The notes beneath the pieces are model-generated. The model had not been told where the DNA came from. It searched no databases and saw nothing but the letters and a program-made list of their open reading frames with translations. The position numbers and the translations under genes were made by a program. This document shows positions 8,614-16,628 of a stretch of DNA of 64,000 nt, piece by piece (within the stretch, counting starts at the first letter, position 1; each line of letters opens with the position of its first letter). Origin of the DNA: Mesorhizobium caraganae (GTDB lineage Bacteria; Pseudomonadota; Alphaproteobacteria; Rhizobiales; Rhizobiaceae); NCBI RefSeq assembly GCF_016836705.1, contig NZ_JAFCGY010000003.1, forward strand, positions 124,001 to 188,000, given 5' to 3'.

Positions 8614-10187
8614 GCCGTCTCCAGCGTGTGTTCGGCGTGGCCGGGCTCGGCGCCGCCCATCAAAAGACCGATCTTTTCGAACGTGGCCTCGGCAATCGGC
8701 AGCGGCTTTGACAGCTCGCCATTGTGCATGACTGCGATCGCATCCGAAATCTCGAACAGCTCGTCGAGGTCCTGGCTGATGACCAGAACCGCCGAGCCGC
8801 TGCGCGCAAGTTCGATCAGCGCCTGGCGGATATGGGCGGCAGCACCGGCGTCGACGCCCCATGTCGGCTGGTTGACCACCATGACAGCCGGGCTGCGGTC
8901 GAGCTCGCGGCCGACGATGAATTTCTGCAGATTGCCGCCGGAAAGGGCTGCGGCTTCCGGATCGGGCGCGCTCTTGCGCACGTCCATCGCCACGATGATG
9001 CGTTGGGCGGCGGCATAGACCGCACCGCTTTTGACTGCGCCGCCGGCGCCGACAAAAACCTTGCCGTCGGTGGCGTGGCGCGACAAAAGCAGGTTTTCCG
9101 AAAGCTTCATGCGCGGCGCCGCGCCATGGCCGAGACGTTCTTCCGGCACGAAGGCGGCACCCATCAGCCGCCGGCCGGTGATCGAGAGCGCGCCGGCATC
9201 CTTGCCGCGAATGCGCACGGACGCGGCATCCTGCTGCAGCACCTCGCCGGAGACGGATTCGAAGAGCTCGCCCTGGCCGTTGCCGGCGACGCCGGCAATG
9301 CCGATGACCTCGCCGGCACGCACGTTGAGGTTGATGTTCTTCAGCGGGATCGAGAACGGCGTCGCCGGCTTTCGGCTGAGTGCGCGGATCTCGAGCAGCG
9401 GCTGCGCGGTCTCGATGCCTTCGGCCGGCGCGCGCACCACGGCTTTCACCTCGTTACCGACCATCATGCGGGCCAGCGACGAAGCGGTTTCCTCGCGTGG
9501 GTTGCAGTGGCCGACGACCTTGCCGTGACGCAGTACGGTGGCGCGGTCGCAGATGCGTTTGACCTCTTCCAGCCGATGCGAAATGTAGAGGATGGATTTG
9601 CCCTCCGAGCGCAGGCGCTCCAGCGTCTCGAACAGCTTGTCGGCTTCCTGCGGCGTCAGCACCGAGGTCGGCTCGTCGAGGATGATGAGTTGCGGCGTCT
9701 GTAAGAGGCAGCGGATGATCTCGATGCGCTGGCGTTCGCCCACCGAGAGATCGCCGACCAGCGAGTCCGGATCGAGCGGCAGGCCGTAGCTGAAGGAAAG
9801 CGCCCTCGCCTTGGCCGCGATCGAGCTGATCGGCGAGCCGTCATCCAGCGACAGCGCGATGTTCTCGGCCGCGGTCAGCGCCTCGAACAGCGAGAAATGC
9901 TGGAACACCATGCCGATGCCGAGTTTCTTGGCCATGCCCGGGCTGGTGATGCGGACCGCCTCGCCGTTCCAGAAGATATCGCCGGAATTGGGCTCCAGTG
10001 AACCGAACAGCATCTTGACCAGCGTCGACTTGCCGGCGCCGTTTTCGCCGAGCAGCGCGTGGATCTCGCCTTTGGCGATGTTGAGGTCGATGTGATCGCA
10101 CGCAGTCAGCGTGCCGAATATCTTGGTCAGGCCACGAACCTCAAGCAGGTTCGCTCCATCATGATCTGCACTCACAGTGCCTCCCAT
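8610..10187 (-). CDS. ABC transporter ATP-binding protein with two nucleotide-binding domains
   Basis: Double ATPase (525 residues from the ATG at 10187) of the sugar/nucleoside importer class. The first half has a complete Walker A (GENGAGKSTLVK), signature (LSVGERQRIEII) and Walker B (LIILDEPTSVL). The second half is degenerate: the P-loop position reads GVAGNGQGELFE, while the signature ALSGGNLQKFIVGREL is kept. This asymmetry is normal for the family. Upstream ATGs at 10223 and 10262 are alternative starts. First gene of a tightly coupled ATPase-permease-permease-binding protein operon. Confidence 0.9.
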   Translation of the reverse strand: MGGTVSADHDGANLLEVRGLTKIFGTLTACDHIDLNIAKGEIHALLGENGAGKSTLVKMLFGSLEPNSGDIFWNGEAVRITSPGMAKKLGIGMVFQHFSLFEALTAAENIALSLDDGSPISSIAAKARALSFSYGLPLDPDSLVGDLSVGERQRIEIIRCLLQTPQLIILDEPTSVLTPQEADKLFETLERLRSEGKSILYISHRLEEVKRICDRATVLRHGKVVGHCNPREETASSLARMMVGNEVKAVVRAPAEGIETAQPLLEIRALSRKPATPFSIPLKNINLNVRAGEVIGIAGVAGNGQGELFESVSGEVLQQDAASVRIRGKDAGALSITGRRLMGAAFVPEERLGHGAAPRMKLSENLLLSRHATDGKVFVGAGGAVKSGAVYAAAQRIIVAMDVRKSAPDPEAAALSGGNLQKFIVGRELDRSPAVMVVNQPTWGVDAGAAAHIRQALIELARSGSAVLVISQDLDELFEISDAIAVMHNGELSKPLPIAEATFEKIGLLMGGAEPGHAEHTLETA

Positions 10188-10402
10188 CCGGTTTCCGGAT
10201 ATGTTCTGTGTTCCCGAAAGCATGGTATGCGCTGGCTGCTCTCGTGCGAAAGCAGCACCCACCTTGAAAGAGCTTCAAGAATTTCAGCGGAAACTCAAGG
10301 GGTAAAAATAAGCCTGCTTCGCACAAGAAACTGACCGACCGGTTTTCGCGCAAATAGCGCCCGGCACCTCGGCAAAGCGCTGAAAAGCTGGGCAAATTCC
10401 CG
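10188..10402 (-). promoter_or_regulatory. Leader/promoter region of the BMP-type ABC operon
   Basis: This gap must hold the operon promoter. Two hairpins lie in it: AGCAGC/GCTGCT at 10237-10258 and a perfect CTTGAA/TTCAAG stem at 10263-10279. I could not match them to a known purine riboswitch. Confidence 0.35.
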
Positions 10403-11380
10403 TTACGGAACCAGAATGGTGGTTCCCGTCGTCTTGCGGGCCTCGAGATCGGCCTGCGCCCTGCCGGCATCCTTCAGGGCATAGCGCTGGTTGATCTGGA
10501 TCTTGACCGCGCCGCTCAGCACCACGTCGAAGAGTGCTGCAGCCGAAACTTCGAGGTCCTCGCGCTTTGCATTGTAGACAAACAGCGTCGGCCTGGTGAC
10601 GAACAGCGATCCCTTCTGCGCCAGGAGCGACATCGAAAATAGCGGGATCGGCCCCGAGGACTGGCCGAACGCGACGAACATGCCGAGCGGCCGCAAACAG
10701 TCGAGTGAAGCGGGGAATGTGTCGTTGCCGACCGAATCGTAGACGACGTCGCATTTTTTGCCGCCGGTGATGGCGGCGACGCCGGCGACGAAATCCTGTT
10801 CCCTGTAGTTGATGACGTGGTCGAAGCCATGCGCCTTGGCGAGTTCGATCTTGTCGGTTGAGCTTGCCGTGCCGATGACGGTCGCGCCGAGATGTTTCGC
10901 CCATTGTCCCAGGATCAGGCCGACGCCGCCGGCGGCCGCGTGGAACAGGATGGTGTCGCCCGCTTTCACCTTGAAGGTGCGACGCAGGAGATACTCCGCC
11001 GTCATGCCTTTCAGCATCATGCCGGCGGCCTGCTCGTCGCTGATGCCGTCCGGCACCTTGACCACGCGGTCGGCAGCGACAACGCGCTGCTCGGCATAGG
11101 CGCCGACATTGACGGCATAGGCGATGCGATCGCCCGGCTTCAGCCAGTCGACGCCAGTGCCAACCGCCAGCACGACGCCGGCCGCCTCGCCGCCCGGGAT
11201 CAGCGGGAAGCCGCCGGGTGGCGGATAGAGGCCGGTGCGATGATAGACATCGATGAAATTGAGGCCAATCGCCGTGTGCCTGACCAGGATCTGCCCTGCG
11301 CCGGGCTGCCCCGGATCGGCATCCTCATAGGTCAGGACTTCCGGACCGCCATGGGCGTGGATACGGATCGCTTTGGACAT
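10403..11380 (-). CDS. NADPH:quinone oxidoreductase (zeta-crystallin-like)
   Basis: Medium-chain dehydrogenase/reductase of 325 residues, the zinc-free quinone reductase type that transfers electrons from NADPH to quinones in the cytoplasm. The N-terminal GroES-like domain contains HTAIGLNFIDVYHRTGLYP, the QOR signature; the Rossmann domain has AAAGGVGLILGQWAKHLGA for NADPH binding. No structural or catalytic zinc cysteines are seen. The ATG at 11380 has an AGGAAAG site. It is probably the last gene of a leftward run after pcs, separated by 19 bases. Confidence 0.9.
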   Translation of the reverse strand: MSKAIRIHAHGGPEVLTYEDADPGQPGAGQILVRHTAIGLNFIDVYHRTGLYPPPGGFPLIPGGEAAGVVLAVGTGVDWLKPGDRIAYAVNVGAYAEQRVVAADRVVKVPDGISDEQAAGMMLKGMTAEYLLRRTFKVKAGDTILFHAAAGGVGLILGQWAKHLGATVIGTASSTDKIELAKAHGFDHVINYREQDFVAGVAAITGGKKCDVVYDSVGNDTFPASLDCLRPLGMFVAFGQSSGPIPLFSMSLLAQKGSLFVTRPTLFVYNAKREDLEVSAAALFDVVLSGAVKIQINQRYALKDAGRAQADLEARKTTGTTILVP

Positions 11381-11399
11381 TTTCGGGCTTTCCTGCGGG

Positions 11400-12245
11400 T
11401 CAGGTTTTCTTGCTGTCAGTCGCTTTTGTTGGCGGCTTGGCGCCGAGCTTTGGGAAGAACTGCATGATACCGCCGATGCAGGCGAGGTAAAGCCCGGTGA
11501 CGGTAATGCCGACCTTGGTGAAGATACTGACCTGTTCGCCCAGAACACCGATCTGGTCGTAGAAGGCGGCAAGGGCTGCCTGCGCCAGCGCCAGCGCGCC
11601 GAAAGCGCACCACAGCAGCGTCATGCCGAGATTGATGGGCCGCAGCCGCACCACCCGCACCGGATGGATGAAATTGATCGGCACGAAGGTCAGGATGCCG
11701 GCCGCCACGACGACGCCAAAGGACACCCATTGCCCCGGCTCGATGACGAACAGCGTGAACACCACCATGTTCCAGACCACCGGAAACCCTTTGAAGAAGT
11801 TCTCCTTCGTCTTCATGCCGGTGTCGGCATAATAGATGGCGCTGGACACGACGATGATGGCCGCCGACAGGAACGACAGTTTTTCGCCCATGAAGCCGCG
11901 CTGGTAGAGCGCGAAGGCCGGGATCAGCACGTAAGTGACATAGTCGATTATGTTGTCGAGGAGTTCGCCCGACCAGGTCGGCAGGATTTCCTTGACCTCG
12001 AGCTTTCGCGCGATCGGGCCGTCGATACCATCGACGAAAAGCGCCAGACCCAGCCACCAGAACATCGCCGTCCAGCGTTCCTCACTCGCCGCCACCAGCG
12101 AAAGGAAGGCCAGGAACGAGCCCGACGCGGTGAGCAGATGCACCGAGAACGCACGCGCCTGCGGCCAGGTGACCTTCTTCTTCGGCCTCGGAATCCGGTC
12201 GGTGATCTTTTTGGCGGCGTTCCTGGCGGTTGTGTTCTTGCTCAC
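11400..12245 (-). CDS. pcs: Phosphatidylcholine synthase
   Basis: Integral membrane enzyme that condenses choline with CDP-diacylglycerol to give phosphatidylcholine, a pathway typical of plant- and animal-associated alphaproteobacteria. It carries the CDP-alcohol phosphotransferase signature as DGIDGPIAR, then GELLDNIIDYVTYV, matching the Pcs variant DG-x2-AR-x(n)-G-x3-D-x3-D. About eight membrane helices are visible. I prefer the GTG at 12245, which overlaps the stop of the DUF1326 gene (GTGA); a TTG at 12257 would add four residues. Length (281) fits the family. Confidence 0.92.
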   Translation of the reverse strand: MSKNTTARNAAKKITDRIPRPKKKVTWPQARAFSVHLLTASGSFLAFLSLVAASEERWTAMFWWLGLALFVDGIDGPIARKLEVKEILPTWSGELLDNIIDYVTYVLIPAFALYQRGFMGEKLSFLSAAIIVVSSAIYYADTGMKTKENFFKGFPVVWNMVVFTLFVIEPGQWVSFGVVVAAGILTFVPINFIHPVRVVRLRPINLGMTLLWCAFGALALAQAALAAFYDQIGVLGEQVSIFTKVGITVTGLYLACIGGIMQFFPKLGAKPPTKATDSKKT

Positions 12246-12856
12246 GGGCCCCGCCAATCCAGCTTGCAGATTTCGGCCGAGCGGCCGGCGAAATTCCAGT
12301 TGCGGCCGAAGGCACGCATCTTGCTCTTGTCGGACCTGGCCACGATGATCTCCGGCGCGATCCAGTATTCCGAATTGCTGATCACGGTGTCCTTCTCGCG
12401 ATCCTTGCCGGGAATCGGTGTCACCGCCCCGTCGATGATCTTCGGTATCTGGAAAATACGGGTCTTGTCACGCGTCTCGTAGGTGATCGGCACCTGTTCG
12501 ACGCCAAGGAATTTGCCGACGAGGATGGAGAGCAACGATGTGGTTCCGCCGGCCTTGCCAGTGAAAACCTTCGTCAACGCCTTCACCGCATAGACCGAGG
12601 CGCGCTTGTCGATGAACAGGCCCGCGGTCCAGTTGCCGCGGCTCATATAGCCGGGGATTTCCATGACCAGTCCGAGATTGAGACCGGACAGGTCGACCTC
12701 GCCGAAATGGCCGGCATCGATACGAAAACCCGCCCATGTCTGGCAATAGCCCTCTGTCGGCGGATGGCTGCCAAGCGACGCCACGCAAGGGCAAAAAACC
12801 GTGCAATTGCAGGAGAGTACGAGCTCTCCTTTCATTGCCCAGCCTTGCTCTGCCAT
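12242..12856 (-). CDS. DUF1326 domain-containing protein
   Basis: Cytoplasmic protein of 204 residues of unknown function. The opening WAMKGELVLSCNCTVFCPC, with closely spaced cysteines, is the DUF1326 hallmark and suggests metal binding. The ATG at 12856 has a GGGGGA site seven bases upstream; an in-frame ATG at 12874 overlaps the DUF2182 stop as ATGA and is the alternative. DUF1326 and DUF2182 genes are commonly adjacent, as here, so the two probably act together. Its stop overlaps the pcs start, placing all three in one transcript. Confidence 0.85.
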   Translation of the reverse strand: MAEQGWAMKGELVLSCNCTVFCPCVASLGSHPPTEGYCQTWAGFRIDAGHFGEVDLSGLNLGLVMEIPGYMSRGNWTAGLFIDKRASVYAVKALTKVFTGKAGGTTSLLSILVGKFLGVEQVPITYETRDKTRIFQIPKIIDGAVTPIPGKDREKDTVISNSEYWIAPEIIVARSDKSKMRAFGRNWNFAGRSAEICKLDWRGP

Positions 12857-12870
12857 TGAATTTTCCCCCG

Positions 12871-13767
12871 TCATGCCGAGACTACTAGCAGGGCGACTGC
12901 CCAGACAAGCAGTATCGTACCGGCCACCCGGGTAGGAACCCTGCCGGTGGTCTGTTTTTCGATCAAAGTGAACAGGCCGATCAGCGCCATCCAGAACACG
13001 TTCATGGTGCCGACGGCAAACATCACCAGCATCAGCGCCCAGCAACAGCCGAGGCACCACAGGCCCTGCTCCAGCCCGAGCCGGAAAATGCGACTGGGCT
13101 CAGCGCTCCAGTTGGAAAACAGGATCGAGAACGGGTTCCGGCATTTTGTCAGGCAGGCCTGCTTGAGGCTGCTGAACTGGTAGAGGCCGGCCACCAGCAA
13201 AGCGGCAGCAGCGGCAATGCCGCTCACCGGATCGAGCAATCGTCCGGACGAGGCGAATGTGTGGACGATCAACGTCAGCACCGCAAAGCCGGCCGAGGCA
13301 ACCAGCCATGTGCAGAGGTAGCCGGCAACCAGGGCGAGCGGGTGGGCCACCGGTTCGCCCTTGATGTGGGCGGTGTCGGCGATTTCGCAATAGGTGCGGA
13401 TCATCGGCGCTGCCGACGGCAACATCGCCGCCACGGCCATCAGGAACCACATGGCGATCAGTGCCAGAAATTGTGAGCCGCTGCCGGCATCGAGCGGTGC
13501 GGGCGTCAGGCACAGGCCGAAGAAGCGGTCGAGAAAATCCGGCAGCGGCAGCTGCGGCAGATGGCGCAACACCACATCACCCGGTGCGCCGGCGCCGGGA
13601 AGCCGGCCTTCGGCGCCGCGGATCGCCATGGCACTGATAATGAACCATGCGAGCAGAATGCCGCCGCCGATGGCGATGTTGACCGTCAGCCGGGGATGGC
13701 GGGCAAGGCCTGCCGTGGCGCGGCCGGCGCGGTCGAGATGGCTGAAATCGTCCTGCTGGCCGGTCAT
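12871..13767 (-). CDS. DUF2182 domain-containing membrane protein
   Basis: Predicted metal-binding integral membrane protein of 298 residues. Hydrophobic helices begin near residue 30 (LTVNIAIGGGILLAWFIISA). Family blocks include MWFLMAVAAMLPSAAPMI, KQACLTKCRNP and GLEQGLWCLGCCWALMLVMF; the paired cysteines in the last two could coordinate metal. It is the first gene of the leftward DUF2182-DUF1326-pcs cluster and is divergent from the UbiH-like gene. Function is uncharacterised. Confidence 0.87.
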   Translation of the reverse strand: MTGQQDDFSHLDRAGRATAGLARHPRLTVNIAIGGGILLAWFIISAMAIRGAEGRLPGAGAPGDVVLRHLPQLPLPDFLDRFFGLCLTPAPLDAGSGSQFLALIAMWFLMAVAAMLPSAAPMIRTYCEIADTAHIKGEPVAHPLALVAGYLCTWLVASAGFAVLTLIVHTFASSGRLLDPVSGIAAAAALLVAGLYQFSSLKQACLTKCRNPFSILFSNWSAEPSRIFRLGLEQGLWCLGCCWALMLVMFAVGTMNVFWMALIGLFTLIEKQTTGRVPTRVAGTILLVWAVALLVVSA

Positions 13768-13869
13768 GGCAATCGAATGAGCCTAATCGCCGCGTTGATC
13801 AAGCCGGATGGTCTGACCTATATCCATGGACAGACAGGATGGATCTGCATCGCAAACTGGAAGTCCAAT

Positions 13870-15078
13870 TTGGATCATCGCGAGACAGCACGGATACTGG
13901 TTGCCGGCAGCGGCCCTGCAGGGCTGATCGCGGCGCTCGGTTTTGCCGAGGCGGGATTTCCCGTGACTCTCATCGGACCCGAGGCGGGCGGTCCCGATAG
14001 CCGGACAACGGCGCTGATGAACCCTGCCCTCAAGACCCTCGACCGTCTGGGCGTGCTTGCTGAATTGACGCCGAAGGCAGCACCTCTGAAGGTGATGCGC
14101 ATCGTCGATGCCACAAGCCGGCTGATCCGCAGCCCGGTGGTCACCTTTCGCGCCACGGAGATCGGCGAGGAGCAGTTCGGGCTCAATTTGCCCAACAGCG
14201 CGCTCAATCCGGCGCTGGCCAGGGCCGTCACCGCGCATCCCGGTATCGAATGGCTGAAAGTGATGGTCGAAAGCTGGCGCCTCGATGCCGACGAGGCGCA
14301 TGCGGTTCTGACGGATGGCCGTGAAGTTTCCGCATCGCTGGCGATTGCCGCTGATGGGCGCCTGTCGCCGGCGCGTGAGGCGGCGGGCATAGCCGCGTCC
14401 GTGCGATCCTATCCGCAGGCAGCGCTGGTGCTGAATTTCGGCCATCGCAGCGAACACGGCTTCACCTCGACAGAATTCCACACCGAGACGGGGCCGTTCA
14501 CCCAGGTTCCACTGCCCGGCAACCGCTCCAGCCTTGTCTGGGTGGTGAAACCGGAAACGGCAAAGGACCTTGCCGCGCTCGATGACGTGACACTTTCCGA
14601 GCGTGTCGAACAGCAGATGCAGTCGATGCTGGGCCGGGTTACGGTCGAGCCCGGCCGGCAAATCTACCCGCTGTCGGCGGCATCACCGGGACGCTTCGCG
14701 CAAAACCGGGTGGCGCTGGTTGGCGAGGCCGCGCATGTGTTTCCGCCGATTGGAGCCCAAGGCCTCAACCTCGGTATCAGGGACATCGACGATCTGATTG
14801 GAATCGCTGGTGAAAATCGCAGCGATCCTGGCGCGCCCAAGGCGCTCGCCGCCTATGATTCCCGGCGCCGTCCCGACATTCTGGCGCGTTCCGGCGCGGT
14901 CAATCTGCTCAACATGTCGCTGCTGTCGGACATGCTGCCGGCGCAGATGGCGCGCAGCGCAGGCCTTACTGTGCTCGGCAGTTTCGCGCCCTTGCGAGCC
15001 TTCTTTATGCGCGAGGGCTTGAGGCCGGGCAGCGGCTTTGCAGCACTTACTGGCCTAGGGAAACAGGTTCGACGGTAA
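13870..15078 (+). CDS. FAD-dependent monooxygenase, UbiH/UbiF hydroxylase family
   Basis: Flavoprotein hydroxylase of about 402 residues. The N-terminal dinucleotide motif is ILVAGSGPAGLIAALGFAEAG; the second FAD motif is RVALVGEAAHVFPPIGAQGLNLGIRD in the C-terminal half (cited in part: GEAAHVFPPIGAQG). Members hydroxylate the ubiquinone ring, so that role is inferred. I chose the TTG at 13870, with a GGAAG site, because the in-frame ATG at 13777 would leave only nine bases to the divergent DUF2182 start and would add 31 residues not expected before the FAD motif. No other ubi genes are nearby. Confidence 0.85.
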   Translation: MDHRETARILVAGSGPAGLIAALGFAEAGFPVTLIGPEAGGPDSRTTALMNPALKTLDRLGVLAELTPKAAPLKVMRIVDATSRLIRSPVVTFRATEIGEEQFGLNLPNSALNPALARAVTAHPGIEWLKVMVESWRLDADEAHAVLTDGREVSASLAIAADGRLSPAREAAGIAASVRSYPQAALVLNFGHRSEHGFTSTEFHTETGPFTQVPLPGNRSSLVWVVKPETAKDLAALDDVTLSERVEQQMQSMLGRVTVEPGRQIYPLSAASPGRFAQNRVALVGEAAHVFPPIGAQGLNLGIRDIDDLIGIAGENRSDPGAPKALAAYDSRRRPDILARSGAVNLLNMSLLSDMLPAQMARSAGLTVLGSFAPLRAFFMREGLRPGSGFAALTGLGKQVRR

Positions 15079-15162
15079 TATGCCGTGCCGGATCATGTTA
15101 GAGCAGCCGGTCAGACATTTTTGCCCTGGCCCGAAAACCCTGGACCGGGCTAGCCCGTAGCT

Positions 15163-15300
15163 TCACAAGGCGTCAAGCGCTTCGGCATTGAATTGAACGA
15201 CCGTCTGCGCCAGATAGGGTCGGATACCAGCCTTAAAGTCGGGCTCGATTTTTGGTGACGGCGTGTGTAAATTCAAAGCCTTAGAGCGCGTGCCGTGCAT
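15163..15300 (-). CDS. Possible small protein, 45 aa
   Basis: An ATG at 15300 opens a 45-codon frame ending at 15163. It has a protein-like composition in its C-terminal two thirds (DFKAGIRPYLAQTVVQF). The ribosome-binding site is weak (TTGGA). It lies opposite the leader of hspQ. It may be a small protein, or the remnant of a larger gene, since the C-terminal part reads like a folded-domain fragment. I do not recognise the family. Confidence 0.3.
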   Translation of the reverse strand: MHGTRSKALNLHTPSPKIEPDFKAGIRPYLAQTVVQFNAEALDAL

Positions 15301-15339
15301 TCCAAGGGACGCCGGGCGCTTCAGGGCTTAGTGGTGAGT

Positions 15340-15666
15340 ATGATGAAAACAGCCAAATTCTCGATCGGACAGGTGGTTCGCCACAGGCTGTTTCCGTTTC
15401 GCGGCATCATTTTCGATGTCGATCCGCAATTCGCCAACACCGACGAATGGTACGAGGCGATCCCGGCCGACGTGCGGCCGCGCAAGGACCAGCCTTTTTA
15501 TCATCTGCTCGCCGAGAATTCGGAAACCGAATACATCGCCTATGTGTCCGAACAGAACCTGCTCGAGGATCAATCGGGCGAGCCGGTCCGGCATCCGCAG
15601 ATCGGCGAGATGTTCGACAAGCGGCCGGACGGACGCTACGAGCCGAAACGCCAGTCGAGACATTGA
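15340..15666 (+). CDS. hspQ: Heat shock protein HspQ
   Basis: Small hemimethylated-DNA-binding-like protein of about 108 residues. In enterobacteria HspQ is a Lon protease specificity factor. The fold signature is clear: FSIGQVVRHRLFPFRGIIFDVDPQF near the N-terminus (cited in part: VVRHRLFPFRGIIFDVDP), then WYEAIPADVRP and QPFYHLLAEN. Two adjacent ATGs (15340, 15343) are possible starts; the longer frame to 15295 lacks a ribosome-binding site. A strong bidirectional terminator follows. Confidence 0.9.
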   Translation: MMKTAKFSIGQVVRHRLFPFRGIIFDVDPQFANTDEWYEAIPADVRPRKDQPFYHLLAENSETEYIAYVSEQNLLEDQSGEPVRHPQIGEMFDKRPDGRYEPKRQSRH

Positions 15667-15689
15667 CCGCATCCTGAACGGGGCAACAA

Positions 15690-15716
15690 AAAAAGCGAGG
15701 CAATGCCCCGCTTTTT
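15690..15716. terminator. Bidirectional terminator between hspQ and ialB-like gene
   Basis: Stem AAAAAGCGAGGC (15690-15701) with GCCCCGCTTTTT (15705-15716), one A/C mismatch and loop AAT. A-rich and T-rich flanks allow it to work for both convergent genes. Confidence 0.85.
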
Positions 15717-15738
15717 GTATTTTGGAATTTTCCCGAGA

Positions 15739-16368
15739 TCAGTTGGCGGCCTTGGCCTTGTCCTGCTCGTCCTTGAGCTTCTTGGCAAAATCCTGGTTGT
15801 TCTTGGCAACGAAGTCCTGAAGCTTCTTCTGCCGGTCTTCGATATCGGACTGCTGCAGCGGCGGGCCGTCATAGGCGCCGCTGAAGCCGGTCAAGGCAAC
15901 CTTGATCGGATTCGGCTGGTTCTGGAAGTTGACCGAAGTGAGCGTGATCGCCTGGCCCTTCTTGAAGGAAGCGACGAGCGTGTCGGTCAGCGGCACTTCG
16001 GCCACGCAACGATCAGGGAAGCAGATGACATAATCGAGCTTCTGCGCCTTGCCGGTGTCGATCTGCAGGCCGATGCCGGGAGGCACCAGACGTCCGGTCG
16101 GAACCGTCACCTGGAACACCTTGCGGTTCACCTTGCCCTTCAGCTCGATCAGGCTGACGCCGGTGACCAGCTGGCCGTTGCCAGCGGTGACGATATTCTG
16201 GACATTGCAGATGTCGACGTCTTCCTGCTTGGTGCAGGCCTTGAACCAGCCCTGCGGAATCTGCTGCTGCTGTTGTGCCGAAGCAGAGAGAAGTCCGGCG
16301 CCCAGAAAGCCGACCACGCCCGCGGCAATGACCGAAAGGCGGTATGCGTTGCTGTTCAGGCTCGTCAT
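15739..16368 (-). CDS. Invasion-associated locus B (IalB) family protein
   Basis: Exported protein of 209 residues. A signal peptide (SVIAAGVVGFLGAGLLSASA) is followed by a Gln-run and the IalB domain: WFKACTKQEDVDICNVQ, LPPG-like LVPPGIGLQIDTGK and CFPDRCVAEVPL. Two conserved cysteine pairs probably form disulfides. The C-terminus is a charged helix rich in Lys/Asp/Glu. In Bartonella IalB is tied to erythrocyte invasion; in free-living rhizobia its role is unknown. The ATG at 16368 has a GAGGAAG site eight bases upstream. Confidence 0.88.
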   Translation of the reverse strand: MTSLNSNAYRLSVIAAGVVGFLGAGLLSASAQQQQQIPQGWFKACTKQEDVDICNVQNIVTAGNGQLVTGVSLIELKGKVNRKVFQVTVPTGRLVPPGIGLQIDTGKAQKLDYVICFPDRCVAEVPLTDTLVASFKKGQAITLTSVNFQNQPNPIKVALTGFSGAYDGPPLQQSDIEDRQKKLQDFVAKNNQDFAKKLKDEQDKAKAAN

Positions 16369-16628
16369 GTCGTGCACTTCCTCTCAAATGATCCCGGAAC
16401 CGGCTTCTTCGCGCCGCGTGGTCCAGCTACCTGTTGCCGAATTGAGGCAACAGGATGACTTCGGAGCGCGTGTTACACCGCATGCGCAGCCGAATCCAGC
16501 CCGGCGCCTGCGATTCTTGGCTGTGCCATTTGGGTCGTGCGATTTGGGCTGACGTATCTGGCCGGAGCGCGGCGGCGCCATGCTAGGGTGCACTCCGAAT
16601 CATCAAGCCGCCCAGTAAGGAGACGGTC

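Noticed and set aside
10188..10402. Purine or xanthine riboswitch before the BMP-type ABC operon
   Set aside because: Two short hairpins are present but no conserved ligand-binding core is recognisable.
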